A stretch of 48,284 nucleotides of DNA from Bacteroidales bacterium (lineage in GTDB: Bacteria > Bacteroidota > Bacteroidia > Bacteroidales > F082), in the NCBI GenBank assembly GCA_016281295.1, contig JAEEII010000263.1:1-48284 (forward strand), read 5' to 3'. Within the stretch, counting starts at the first letter, position 1; each line of letters begins with the position of its first letter. This document shows positions 22,793-30,996 of the stretch, piece by piece. The translations under genes and the position numbers were made by a program. The notes under the pieces are model-generated. The model searched no databases. It was not told the origin of the DNA and saw nothing but the letters and a program-made list of their open reading frames with translations.

Positions 22793-24634
22793 TTATTGAA
22801 TGACAATACGTTGCGTTTGATTTCCAATCTTGACAAGATAGAGACCGGCTTTATGATGGGGGATGTTAAGCGAGAATTTTGAGTTTTCATGGGGGATGAG
22901 GGATCCCTTGTGTATCAAGGTGCCGGTAATATCATAGATTTGGAACTCAACAATTTCGTTGTTTGGCTCGTTCAGCTGAATCCAAAAGTGACCGTCAGAG
23001 GGATTCGGGAAACAGTAAAAAGGCGGTTTTCCATGGAGAAGATCATCACTTTCTCCAACAGAGCAGAACTTTTCTAAAGCGTTGAGGTAATTTTCCACCC
23101 GATGATGGAGATAGGTCTGAATCACATCATTACCGTGGTTCCATAAAGCATCGGTGGGTGGATAACCAAAACGATGTCTCTGATCTTGGATTCTCGGACG
23201 AAGCGTCTCAATCAACTCGTTTAAAATGGGTGCGGTGTTCTCAGAAAGAAACAACCCATCACAAAGCTCGTATGCTCGTTTCTTGAAGGCGGTTTTAAAA
23301 TGGTTGTTTTGCATGAGCTTGCCCAGCAACAACTTGGCTTCAGGGAAATTGATCCAGGTGGTGGGAGGCTCGTAAACAGCAGCGTTGGCAAATTCGTCTA
23401 AGTCATCGCTCATAAGCGTGGCGTCTCCATCAAAAAATATCCACCGCCAACGGCTGTGGCCTTCTTGCCAGCAACGCATGTTGTTGCCAGGCCAGTCCCA
23501 GTTTCCGATGAAGGTCTGCAAGACATTATAATCAATGAAATTATCGATGTCGATGAGCTCGCCGGCATGCAGATAAACTGAGTCATTGGAAAGATCCGCC
23601 TGGTTGAACCATTCCATCATGGCCAAAAAGTTGGTGTTGTTTCCGCAATCAACAATGCCTTTCCAATGACTGATGATGTTGCAAAGGACTGTGTTAACAC
23701 CAAAATGGTCTTCTAAATAATGGTCATCCATCTTTTCCTGAAGGAAATAGATGCCCCAATATTCCCCGTTGAGATACACGATGATCGGTCGGCTATGAGG
23801 GGCTTCTAAGCCGAGTAGCACGGCCATTTTGCAGCAAAAAGGGTCTTGTATTCCTGAATAGGGTTCGAAATTAGCGAATGGTTTGAGAACCAGTCGTTTA
23901 TAACTATCAATAGGCGTGTCATTAAAAAAGGCGTGTTTGAATCTTTTGATGCCATATTCTTCACGGGCATAGATTTTCATCCCTTTAGCGGGATAGCGCC
24001 TTGAACGGTTCCCATGAGTTCTCAAGCCACAAATCTGGTTGATGCCGGTGTTGTCATCGGGCTCGTAGAACTCCACATTAACGGGACGCTCCCAGTCTTT
24101 TCCTTTTTGATAATAGTTTCCCGTGTGTTCGGGGTCGTTGGGGTCATAAAAAACGCCTGGGACAAACAGTCCAGTGTTATAGTCAAAAAGCGATAGGGAG
24201 TCGGCACAAATGGAGACCACAACAAGCTCTTTTTCCTCAAATCCTAAACTGTGGATGAGATAGCTATTGGTGACGGTTGGGCCGATACAGGAGTCGTTAG
24301 CATCAAAAACGGCGGCTCGTATCACGATGATATGACGGACGGAATCGGGGACATAGACCAAATAATCCGGCGAGATTTGCGCCTTGTAAATGTCTGTGTC
24401 GGAAAAGAGCCGTTCGTCGAGAAATAAGGGGTTTTGGTATAAGGTTGATGTCGCGGTGGGCGTGTGACCGTTGGTGGTATAACGGATGTGATGGCCTTCC
24501 TGGCAGCGGAGTGTTAGCGCGAAAGATGTTTCATAGAAACCGCCTGGCAAAGAGTAGTGTACAGTGTCCGTTTGCGCTCTGAGCATTAAGAGGCAGACAA
24601 AAATAAAACAGACTGTACAGATAGTCTTTTTCAT
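22793..24634 (-). CDS. Secreted CotH-kinase family protein with likely T9SS C-terminal signal (paralogue 2)
   Basis: A 613-residue paralogue of the gene at 20265. It has a signal peptide (MKKTICTVCFIFVCLLMLRAQ), a chitobiase C-terminal-like domain (IRYTTNGHTPTATSTLY), a CotH domain with LNGEYWGIYFLQEKMDD and WIFFDGDA, and a C-terminal T9SS-type region (FPNPSDGHFWIQL to AGLYLVKIG). Many blocks are identical to paralogue 1, including YAREEYG, SLSLFDY and VIRAAVF. The start at 24634 is chosen because it gives a clean signal peptide and overlaps the upstream stop by ATGA; an in-frame extension of 19 codons lies inside the upstream gene. Confidence 0.9.
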   Translation of the reverse strand: MKKTICTVCFIFVCLLMLRAQTDTVHYSLPGGFYETSFALTLRCQEGHHIRYTTNGHTPTATSTLYQNPLFLDERLFSDTDIYKAQISPDYLVYVPDSVRHIIVIRAAVFDANDSCIGPTVTNSYLIHSLGFEEKELVVVSICADSLSLFDYNTGLFVPGVFYDPNDPEHTGNYYQKGKDWERPVNVEFYEPDDNTGINQICGLRTHGNRSRRYPAKGMKIYAREEYGIKRFKHAFFNDTPIDSYKRLVLKPFANFEPYSGIQDPFCCKMAVLLGLEAPHSRPIIVYLNGEYWGIYFLQEKMDDHYLEDHFGVNTVLCNIISHWKGIVDCGNNTNFLAMMEWFNQADLSNDSVYLHAGELIDIDNFIDYNVLQTFIGNWDWPGNNMRCWQEGHSRWRWIFFDGDATLMSDDLDEFANAAVYEPPTTWINFPEAKLLLGKLMQNNHFKTAFKKRAYELCDGLFLSENTAPILNELIETLRPRIQDQRHRFGYPPTDALWNHGNDVIQTYLHHRVENYLNALEKFCSVGESDDLLHGKPPFYCFPNPSDGHFWIQLNEPNNEIVEFQIYDITGTLIHKGSLIPHENSKFSLNIPHHKAGLYLVKIGNQTQRIVIQ

Positions 24635-24942
24635 GTTTTCGAGTTGCGTTTGTCGATTTCTTTGTTCTGCCAATACCGTCCTAACAGACACAACACGCAG
24701 ACACCAAAGAGGATGCCTCCCAGGACAAAACCCGTTTGGGAGGCAACCTCATAGTTGGTTTCCTTGTATTTGAAATAGAGCCATAGACCGTATCCCAAAA
24801 TGCCTAGGTCGCCGAGGATACAAATGAGATAACCGAAAGCACGTGACTTCTTGTCGGTTTTTTTCAACAGTTTGTCGCCGAAAAAGGTGAAAAGCACCAA
24901 AGCGGCATAAACCAGGTATATGAGGGAACGGTTGGTAATCAT
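24631..24942 (-). CDS. Small membrane protein of unknown function
   Basis: A 103-residue protein I do not recognise. It has three hydrophobic helices (residues about 6-22, 38-55 and 70-88), with basic connecting loops (KLLKKTDKKSR) and a Lys/Asn-rich C-terminus. It lies 6 bp after the acyl-CoA synthetase stop and overlaps the CotH paralogue 2 start by 4 bp, so it is co-translated with both. It is real by operon position and lack of a competing frame. Confidence 0.75.
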   Translation of the reverse strand: MITNRSLIYLVYAALVLFTFFGDKLLKKTDKKSRAFGYLICILGDLGILGYGLWLYFKYKETNYEVASQTGFVLGGILFGVCVLCLLGRYWQNKEIDKRNSKT

Positions 24943-24948
24943 ACGCTA

Positions 24949-27009
24949 TTATTTTTCGATTCTGATTCGGGCATCTACTGCGACCACGTTCTTTGGGTTG
25001 CCGAGGAGCGGGTTGAGGTCCATCTCGGCAATCTCGGGTGCGGCCATCACCAAGGCGCTCACTCGTGCGATTTGCTCGGCATAGACATCGATGTTGACGG
25101 GTTGTTGGCCACGGACTCCTTGCAGGATCTTGTAGCCACGGAGCTTCGTCAGCAGGTCTTTGGCCTCATCCACACTGACGGGCGCAAGGGCGCTTTGCAC
25201 GTCTTTGAGCACCTCGATGAAGATGCCGCCCAGACCAAAGAACACCTGATGGCCGAACTTGGCATCGCGGATGGCGCCGATATAAACTTCTGTTCCGTCG
25301 AGCATCGGGTACATCTCCACTGCGTATGTGTCTTTGATGGCCATCAAACGGTCAAACTCCTTCTGCACTGTCTCGATGTCGCGGACGTTCAAAGTCACGC
25401 CACCCACGTCGGATTTATGCACAGGACCGACTACCTTCATCACGAGCGGATAACCCACCTCGTTGGCAAAGTCAACAGCCTGTTGTTTCTGATCGACCAC
25501 TCGTATTTGTTTTTGGGCGATGCCAGCGGCGTCGAGGAGCTGGTAGATCTTGTCGGGGTCGATATAGCCGTTCTCGCAGCTGTCGATAACTTCACGGATG
25601 CGTTTCACATCGATGGTAGGCATCGGCACATTCTCGGGTTGCGGTTTTGGCGTGTTGTAAATCTTGCAAAGAGCGTTGCCGAACACACATTCCTCGGGGA
25701 AGTTAATCCGGTGCTTGTTGTTGATGAAGTCGGCGATCTCGTCTTTCACGTTGATGATGGAGGGCAGGATGGGGAAGATAGGCTTCTTGCAGGTCTTCAT
25801 CTTCTCGTCCAATACCTTATATACTTCGTAGTTTTGGAACAGTCCAGGGGAACCGAAGATGACGCACATGCTGTCGATTTCATCAAAGTCGTTCTCGCAA
25901 GCATCGATGATGTAGCCGAGCTGTTCGGCGGTACCAGTGGCGAGGAAGTCAATCGGGTTGCCCACGGAGGATCCATTGTAGAGTTTCTCGAGCAGAGCTT
26001 GAGCCTTGGGGCCTTCGATATGCGGCACATCCATGCCGTTATTAGAGAGCACGTCGGTGAGCATCACGGCGGGACCTCCGGCATGGGTGATCACAGCCAT
26101 GTTCTTGCCTTTCACCTCGGGATGCATGAAGATGGCGCAAACGGTGGTGAGTTCCTGGCGGTTCTGGCAGCGGACGATGCCGGCTTTGCGGAACAGGGCA
26201 TCGACAGCGACGTCAGAGGTGGCTAAAGCGCCTGTGTGCGAGCTGGCTGCACGGCTGCCGGCAGCGGAACCTCCCGACTTGATGGCGGCGATCTTGCAGC
26301 CCTTCAGGATGAGTGAACGGGCGTGCTTGAGCATCTTCTGCGGGTTGGAAATCTTTTCCATATACAGCATGATGACACGGCTGCTCTTCTCCGGGTCAAA
26401 GGTCTCGTCCAAATGCTCGAGCACATCCTCGATACCTAATTGGGCGGAGTTTCCTACAGCCCATACACTGTTGAATGTCAAACCGTTGCTGATGCCATAT
26501 TCCTTGATGAACACTGCTGTGGCTCCTGATCCAGTGATGAAGTCAACACCATGGGGATCGAGAGTCGGGATTGGGGTGTCGAATGCACCGCAGTAGTTGT
26601 TGTTGAGGAAACCAGTGCAGTTGGGGCCGATCAATGAACCGCCCACACTGTTGATGGTGTCGGCGATATGACGTTCCCAAGCCGCACCCTCGGCATTCTC
26701 CTCTCCGAAACCGGCGGATACGATGATAAAACCTTTGGTGCCTTTCTCCTTTGCCAACAGGTCAACTGTCGCAGGACAATATTTGGCTGCGATGGCGAGA
26801 ATGGCGCAATCGACCTGAGGAAGGTCGTCCACTTTGGCATAGCATTTAATGCCCTGGACCTCAGCTTCTTTCGGGTTGACAGTATAGACCTGCCCCTTGA
26901 AAGGACTTTCCAATAGGTTTTTCAAAACTTTGCCACCTGGTTTGTGGATGTCGGTGGAGGCGCCCACAACGACAATACTTCTCGGATCGAGTAATTCTTT
27001 TGCGATCAT
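24949..27009 (-). CDS. ADP-forming acetate/acyl-CoA synthetase (fused alpha-beta)
   Basis: A 686-residue enzyme that interconverts acyl-CoA, ADP and phosphate with the free acid, CoA and ATP, so it makes ATP from acyl-CoA during fermentation. Order: CoA-binding Rossmann domain (residues 10-130, VVVGASTDIHKPGG, IGPNCTGF), succinyl-CoA ligase-like domain (about 150-440) with the phosphohistidine H258 in SSHTGAL, then the ATP-grasp beta domain (about 470-686; EVGYPLVMKVVGP, HKSDVGGV, and EMDLNPLL at the end). It is the full fused length of single-chain Acd enzymes, in the cytoplasm. It is first in a five-gene run with the small membrane protein and the CotH genes. Confidence 0.94.
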   Translation of the reverse strand: MIAKELLDPRSIVVVGASTDIHKPGGKVLKNLLESPFKGQVYTVNPKEAEVQGIKCYAKVDDLPQVDCAILAIAAKYCPATVDLLAKEKGTKGFIIVSAGFGEENAEGAAWERHIADTINSVGGSLIGPNCTGFLNNNYCGAFDTPIPTLDPHGVDFITGSGATAVFIKEYGISNGLTFNSVWAVGNSAQLGIEDVLEHLDETFDPEKSSRVIMLYMEKISNPQKMLKHARSLILKGCKIAAIKSGGSAAGSRAASSHTGALATSDVAVDALFRKAGIVRCQNRQELTTVCAIFMHPEVKGKNMAVITHAGGPAVMLTDVLSNNGMDVPHIEGPKAQALLEKLYNGSSVGNPIDFLATGTAEQLGYIIDACENDFDEIDSMCVIFGSPGLFQNYEVYKVLDEKMKTCKKPIFPILPSIINVKDEIADFINNKHRINFPEECVFGNALCKIYNTPKPQPENVPMPTIDVKRIREVIDSCENGYIDPDKIYQLLDAAGIAQKQIRVVDQKQQAVDFANEVGYPLVMKVVGPVHKSDVGGVTLNVRDIETVQKEFDRLMAIKDTYAVEMYPMLDGTEVYIGAIRDAKFGHQVFFGLGGIFIEVLKDVQSALAPVSVDEAKDLLTKLRGYKILQGVRGQQPVNIDVYAEQIARVSALVMAAPEIAEMDLNPLLGNPKNVVAVDARIRIEK

Positions 27010-27068
27010 GCTGTTTTTCTTTTATGATTAAAAATGATTCTGTTCTTTTTTGAATTGAAATGGTTTTG

Positions 27069-27076
27069 CAAAGATA
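27069..27076 (-). promoter_or_regulatory. -7 promoter element for the acyl-CoA synthetase cluster
   Basis: TATCTTTG on the minus strand, 59 bp before the start at 27009 and just after the NUDIX stop codon. No clear TTG at the -33 distance. Confidence 0.5.
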
Positions 27077-27089
27077 TAAAATAGGCGTA

Positions 27090-27599
27090 TTACTTCGACG
27101 GAAGATGAAGGGAATTCAGCCTTTCTTCACAATCGATGAGCAGTTGATAATGTATTTTGTTGAACAGTCCTTCGTGGCAAAGCTGTTCTATTTCTTCTCG
27201 GCTCATCCATTTTACCGAATCCACTTCTTCTGGCTGAAGTTTCAACATCTCAATCGGAATATTGCTTTTTAACATGTAGAGTAAGGTGAATTTATACCCG
27301 TATCTTCTGATTCTCAATAGTTTAAGTTCGCTTTTCGTGACGGATAACCCCAACTCTTCTTTTAATTCCCTGAGCATGGAAATGGTGAAGTCGCGCTCTC
27401 CCGCCTTGACGTGTCCTGCGGTGGTGGCATAATAGCTTCCTTTGTTGGGGGAGACTTTCTGGATGAGATATTTTCCTTCGTTGTTGTGTATGAAGACTGC
27501 AACAATGGGAATCATCAGACCTTGTGGAATCAGCTGTCCGCGCTCTACAATCTGCCCGGTTGGCCTGAGATCGTTGTCGTATAATTCCAGTAGTTCCAT
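27090..27599 (-). CDS. NUDIX hydrolase
   Basis: A 169-residue NUDIX enzyme that would hydrolyse a nucleoside diphosphate linked to another moiety, or act like an isopentenyl-diphosphate isomerase-related protein. The opening MELLELYDNDLRPTG is typical of that subgroup. The Nudix box spans AGHVKAGERDFTISMLREL plus KEELG, but it has eight rather than seven residues between the first Glu and the REL core, an unusual one-residue insertion. A longer frame reaches 27638, but the -7 element at 27620-27627 lies inside that extension, so ATG 27599 is preferred. It is divergent from the MFS gene. Confidence 0.9.
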   Translation of the reverse strand: MELLELYDNDLRPTGQIVERGQLIPQGLMIPIVAVFIHNNEGKYLIQKVSPNKGSYYATTAGHVKAGERDFTISMLRELKEELGLSVTKSELKLLRIRRYGYKFTLLYMLKSNIPIEMLKLQPEEVDSVKWMSREEIEQLCHEGLFNKIHYQLLIDCEERLNSLHLPSK

Positions 27600-27619
27600 T
27601 TTATCATCACTCTTTACTG

Positions 27620-27627
27620 CAAAAATA
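27620..27627 (-). promoter_or_regulatory. -7 promoter element for the NUDIX gene
   Basis: TATTTTTG on the minus strand, 20 bp before ATG 27599. It argues against the upstream in-frame start. Confidence 0.55.
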
Positions 27628-27672
27628 AGGAAAAGCATTGGAATAATGAATACTTCATAGCATAAAAAAGTA

Positions 27673-27680
27673 TAATTTTG
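27673..27680 (+). promoter_or_regulatory. -7 promoter element for the MFS-GNAT pair
   Basis: TAATTTTG, 24 bp before ATG 27705. It overlaps the TTG at 27678 that would be the start of a longer frame, so that longer start is unlikely. Confidence 0.5.
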
Positions 27681-27704
27681 CGGGCTGAAAACCGTATCGA
27701 GATC

Positions 27705-28898
27705 ATGGAGGAGAAGCTTTTTAATAAGAATTACTTATGCCTTTGTGCTGCTAACTTCTTGTTTTTCTTTTCATTTTATCTTCTGCTTCCTGTGTTGCCT
27801 TTCTTTATCATCGAGCAATTTCAGGGGAGCAATGCCATTATCGGCACGGTGATTTCGTGTTACACCTTGGCTACGTTGGTCGTGCGTCCTTTCTCGGGTT
27901 ACATGATGGATACCTTCAAACGTAAGCCATTGTATTTGTTGGCATTGTCGCTTTTTACAGCGATTTTCTGTGGATATCCTTTCGCCACCACCATCACCAC
28001 GCTGATTGTCATCCGTATTGTTCATGGTTTGGCTTTTGGTCTCACCTCGGTGGGTGGTAATACTTTAGTCATTGACGTGGTTCCCTCGGAACACAGGGGA
28101 GAGGGCATTGGTTATTATGGCGTGGCCAACAACATCGCTATGGCGGTGGGGCCGATGGTAGGGCTTTTTGTGTATGAGCATCTTAGTTTCAATGCCATTT
28201 TCATGGGCTGTATGGGGTGTAGTTTCTTGGCAGCATTGTTTGCTTCACGAATCCAGACCAAAGTGCGTCCACCCGTGAAGCGTCCGCCCATCTCGCTTGA
28301 CCGTTTTATCTTGGTCAAAGGATTGTTAGCGGGGATTTCCTTTTTGTTGCTGGCCTTTGCCTACGGACAGATTTCCAATTATATTGCCTTGTATGCCAAG
28401 GAGATGGGCTTGACTATCAGTAGTGGTTTGTTTTTCACAGTGTATGCCGTGGGCTTGATTGCCTCGCGTTTGTTTGCGGGTAGGATGGTGGATAAGGGCA
28501 AAGTCACTCACACCATTGCTCTGGGTCTTGGCATCACGGTCTTTGCCTTGCTGGGGCTGGGTCTTTGCCATTATGTCAATGCCTGGGGAGAGACTTACAC
28601 CGCAGTGGCTTTTCTGCTGATTGCCTTGTGTTGTGGCTTGGGCTTCGGTGCTTCTTTCCCTTCGTTCAACGCCTTGTTCATCAACTTGGCTACCAATGCT
28701 CAGCGAGGTACGGCTACATCCACCTACTTGACCTCCTGGGATCTCGGCTTGGGTATCGGTATCTTCTCGGGCGGTATGTTGGCGGAGCATTTTTCGTTTG
28801 CTACCGCCTATCTGGTCGCTTCGGCATCCGTATTGGTGTCATTGGTCTTTTTTGTCCTTGTGGTAGCACCTCATTATCAACGAAATAAACTGAGATAA
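27705..28898 (+). CDS. MFS transporter
   Basis: A 397-residue secondary transporter with about 12 transmembrane helices. The helix 2-3 loop carries the MFS motif A variant GYMMDTFKRKPL, and a second copy in the C-terminal half reads AGRMVDKGKV, as expected from the internal duplication of the family. EHRGEGIGYYGVANNIAMAVGP fits the helix 4-5 region. It is similar in style to small-molecule or drug exporters, but the substrate cannot be inferred. A single base separates it from the acetyltransferase gene, so both share a message. Confidence 0.92.
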   Translation: MEEKLFNKNYLCLCAANFLFFFSFYLLLPVLPFFIIEQFQGSNAIIGTVISCYTLATLVVRPFSGYMMDTFKRKPLYLLALSLFTAIFCGYPFATTITTLIVIRIVHGLAFGLTSVGGNTLVIDVVPSEHRGEGIGYYGVANNIAMAVGPMVGLFVYEHLSFNAIFMGCMGCSFLAALFASRIQTKVRPPVKRPPISLDRFILVKGLLAGISFLLLAFAYGQISNYIALYAKEMGLTISSGLFFTVYAVGLIASRLFAGRMVDKGKVTHTIALGLGITVFALLGLGLCHYVNAWGETYTAVAFLLIALCCGLGFGASFPSFNALFINLATNAQRGTATSTYLTSWDLGLGIGIFSGGMLAEHFSFATAYLVASASVLVSLVFFVLVVAPHYQRNKLR

Positions 28899-28899
28899 C

Positions 28900-29475
28900 A
28901 TGATAAACGACCTCGTTATTCGCGATGCTGTGGTAACCGATGCGCCATTTATCGCTCGTGTGGTGTTGGCGGGTATTGACATGCTTGATTTGGGTGATGT
29001 CATTCCTGCGGAACAACAACCCATCTTTGAACATTTGGTAGCACTTTGCCGCATGGATGACACCTTATATAGTTTTCGTAACACTAGCATAGCTGAAGTT
29101 CAGGGTACGGTGGTTGGTGCTTTGGTGGCTTACGACGGAGCTCGTTATGCGGCGCTTCGGGCTAAGACCTTTGGCCTTGTGCAGCAAACCTCGGGCATGG
29201 ATTTAAGCCAAAATGCGATGGAAACTGGCCCGGGTGAATTCTATCTCGACAGCATGGCTGTCCTTTCTGACTTTAGGGGCGCTGGTATTGGCAAAATGCT
29301 GATGCGTAACCGTATGGCTTATGCCTTAGACAATGGTTTTCAAAAGGTTACCCTTCTTGTTGATAAGGATAAACCTCGTCTTCAAGAGTATTATGAAAGC
29401 GTGGGCTTTGTTTTCAGTGAAGAGATGTTTGTGTTTGGGAGCAGGTATTACAAGCTGAGTGCTCGTTCGTTATAG
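28900..29475 (+). CDS. GNAT family N-acetyltransferase
   Basis: A 191-residue acetyl-CoA-dependent transferase. The acetyl-CoA pyrophosphate-binding loop is RGAGIGKMLM near residue 130, preceded by the beta-4 strand FYLDSMAVLSDF and followed by VTLLVDKDKPRLQEYYESVGFV, the usual beta-5 and Y-x-x-x-GF segments. The substrate is unknown. With an MFS transporter one base upstream, a modification-plus-export pair for a small amine is possible. Confidence 0.9.
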   Translation: MINDLVIRDAVVTDAPFIARVVLAGIDMLDLGDVIPAEQQPIFEHLVALCRMDDTLYSFRNTSIAEVQGTVVGALVAYDGARYAALRAKTFGLVQQTSGMDLSQNAMETGPGEFYLDSMAVLSDFRGAGIGKMLMRNRMAYALDNGFQKVTLLVDKDKPRLQEYYESVGFVFSEEMFVFGSRYYKLSARSL

Positions 29476-29504
29476 GAGAATGATAATAATATCGGATGAA
29501 TTAT

Positions 29505-29520
29505 TATCTTTGCAAAGATA
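29505..29520 (+). promoter_or_regulatory. Palindromic -7 element upstream of the EEP gene
   Basis: TATCTTTGCAAAGATA is a perfect 16-bp palindrome whose left half, TATCTTTG (29505-29512), is a -7 element 20 bp before the ATG. The right half is the same element facing the opposite way. Confidence 0.5.
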
Positions 29521-29532
29521 AAAAATGACCTT

Positions 29533-30495
29533 ATGAAAAAGCTCCTTCTCACTGCGCTGCTATTTGTGGCAGTCTTCCAACTGAATGCCCAAGAAATTCT
29601 TGTGGGCTCCTATAACATCCGTTACAAAAACTGGAACGACAGCGTCCAGGGTAACCAATGGCCTAAACGTTGTCAGGTCATCTGCGATCAAGTGAACTTC
29701 ATGGCTCCAGTGATTTTCGGGGCGCAGGAAGTGCTTCACGGCCAGCTGCATGACATGCTGGCTGCCCTTGATAGCTATGACTATATTGGCATTGGGCGTG
29801 ACGATGGCAAACAAGCGGGCGAATATGAGCCTATCTTTTATAAGAAAGATAGAGTAAAACTCATTGACCACGGTGATTTCTGGCTCAGCGAGACCCCCGA
29901 CAAACCAGGCCTTGGCTGGGATGCTGCTTGTATTCGCCTTTGCACTTGGGGCAAGTTCTGCATGACAGTCCCAGAACAACCATGCCGAAGAGGTCTGTTC
30001 CGCAGGGCTCCCAAACAAAAAGAGAAGACGTTCTATTTCTTCAATCTCCACATGGATCATGTGGGCGTGGTGGCTCGTCGCGAGGCGGCCAAGTTGGTGG
30101 TAGCCAAGGTCAAAGAGATCGCAAAGGGTGCTCCGGTCTTCATCACGGGCGACTTCAACGTGGATCAGAATAATGAGATTTACACGATCTTCACTGAGTC
30201 GGGTATCTTGAAAGACTCCTACGATGCCGCCCGCATCCGTTTCGCTGAAAACGGTACCTTCAATGCCTTCAAGACGGAATACTACACAACTAGCCGTATT
30301 GACCATGTGTTCGTCTCATCCGACACCCAGGTCGAATCGTACGGGGTCCTTACCAATAGCTATTGGACCCCCGATGACACGGAAGAGGCTCTCAAATCTG
30401 CCGATGCCCCACAGGAAATTTCATTTGACAACTACATCCGTCGCAATCCCTCAGATCATTATCCTGTCTTCGTTCGGGTACGGATTGTGAATTAA
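29533..30495 (+). CDS. Secreted endonuclease/exonuclease/phosphatase (EEP) family protein
   Basis: A 320-residue protein exported by a signal peptide (MKKLLLTALLFVAVFQLNAQ). The DNase I-like metal-dependent phosphodiesterase fold is marked by VGSYNIRY (N of motif 1), FGAQEVL (metal Glu), LHMDHVG, ITGDFNVDQN (Asp/Asn pair), TSRIDHVFVSS and a C-terminal SDHYPVFVRV (catalytic Asp-His). Bacteroidetes members of this type are found with glycan degradation loci or act on nucleic acids or phospho-substrates; the target here is not determinable. It is monocistronic. Its stop codon lies in a heptamer repeat that runs into the large tandem array. Confidence 0.93.
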   Translation: MKKLLLTALLFVAVFQLNAQEILVGSYNIRYKNWNDSVQGNQWPKRCQVICDQVNFMAPVIFGAQEVLHGQLHDMLAALDSYDYIGIGRDDGKQAGEYEPIFYKKDRVKLIDHGDFWLSETPDKPGLGWDAACIRLCTWGKFCMTVPEQPCRRGLFRRAPKQKEKTFYFFNLHMDHVGVVARREAAKLVVAKVKEIAKGAPVFITGDFNVDQNNEIYTIFTESGILKDSYDAARIRFAENGTFNAFKTEYYTTSRIDHVFVSSDTQVESYGVLTNSYWTPDDTEEALKSADAPQEISFDNYIRRNPSDHYPVFVRVRIVN

Positions 30496-30524
30496 GAATT
30501 AAGAATTTAGAATTAAGAATTTAG
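30490..30524 (+). repeat. Heptamer repeat array, five units, containing the EEP stop codon
   Basis: AATTAAG, AATTAAG, AATTTAG, AATTAAG, AATTTAG in exact 7-bp register; the TAA stop (30493-30495) is inside the first unit. Confidence 0.85.
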
Positions 30525-30532
30525 AGGGAGCT

Positions 30533-30980
30533 ACCCCGTTAGGGGTTTAATCTCGGTAGAAGGAGATTTGTGATTTTAGGGGAATACCCCGTTAGGGGTT
30601 TAATCTCGGTAGAAAGAGATTTGTGCTTTTGGGAATACCCCGTTAGGGGTTAAATCTCGGTAGAAGGAGATTTGTGATTTTAGGGGAATACCCCGTTAGG
30701 GGTTTAATCTCGGTAGAAAGAGATTTGTGCTTTTGGGAATACCCCGTTAGGGGTTTAATCTCGGTAGAAAGAGATTTGTGCTTTTGGGAATACCCCGTTA
30801 GGGGTTTAATCTCGGTAGAAAGAGATTTGTGCTTTTGGGAATACCCCGTTAGGGGTTAAATTTCGGTAGAAGGAGATTTGTGATTTTAGGGGAATACCCC
30901 GTTAGGGGTTAAATCTCGGTAGAAAGAGATTTGTGTTTTTGGGAACACCCCGTTAGGGGTTTAATCTCGGTAGAAAAAGC
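30533..30980. repeat. Tandem array of nine 51/53-bp units, each with two hairpins
   Basis: Copies begin with ACCCCGTTAGGGG at 30533, 30586, 30637, 30690, 30741, 30792, 30843, 30896 and 30947. Each unit holds a 5-bp-arm hairpin (ACCCC-GTTA-GGGGT) and a second of 6-7 bp arms (AATCTC-N8-GAGATT). Two unit types exist: 53 bp with GAAGGAG...GTGATTTTAGGGG and 51 bp with GAAAGAG...GTGCTTTTGGG. The order of full units is 53, 51, 53, 51, 51, 51, 53, 51, then a partial copy. There are no unique spacers, so it is not CRISPR. The 544 bp between the EEP stop and 31041 hold only this array, a heptamer repeat and a palindrome. Confidence 0.92.
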
Positions 30981-30996
30981 CCCCAGGTAGAACGCT

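Noticed and set aside
25072..26226. 384-codon plus-strand frame opposite the acyl-CoA synthetase
   Set aside because: It is antisense to a gene with every conserved motif present; composition matches shadow coding.
27600..27638. Upstream in-frame start of the NUDIX gene
   Set aside because: The stretch contains the -7 element at 27620-27627, and the peptide it adds (MLFLIFAVKSDDK) is not family-like.
30674..30859. Open frame of 61 codons in the tandem array, with a 17-residue repeating peptide (EYPVRGLISVERDLCFW)
   Set aside because: It arises only because 51 bp is 17 codons; the 53-bp units break it and no start signal or conserved context exists. Such peptides are a by-product of the repeat.
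30533..30980. CRISPR array
   Set aside because: The repeats are head-to-tail with almost no unique sequence between them, and no cas gene is in the window.
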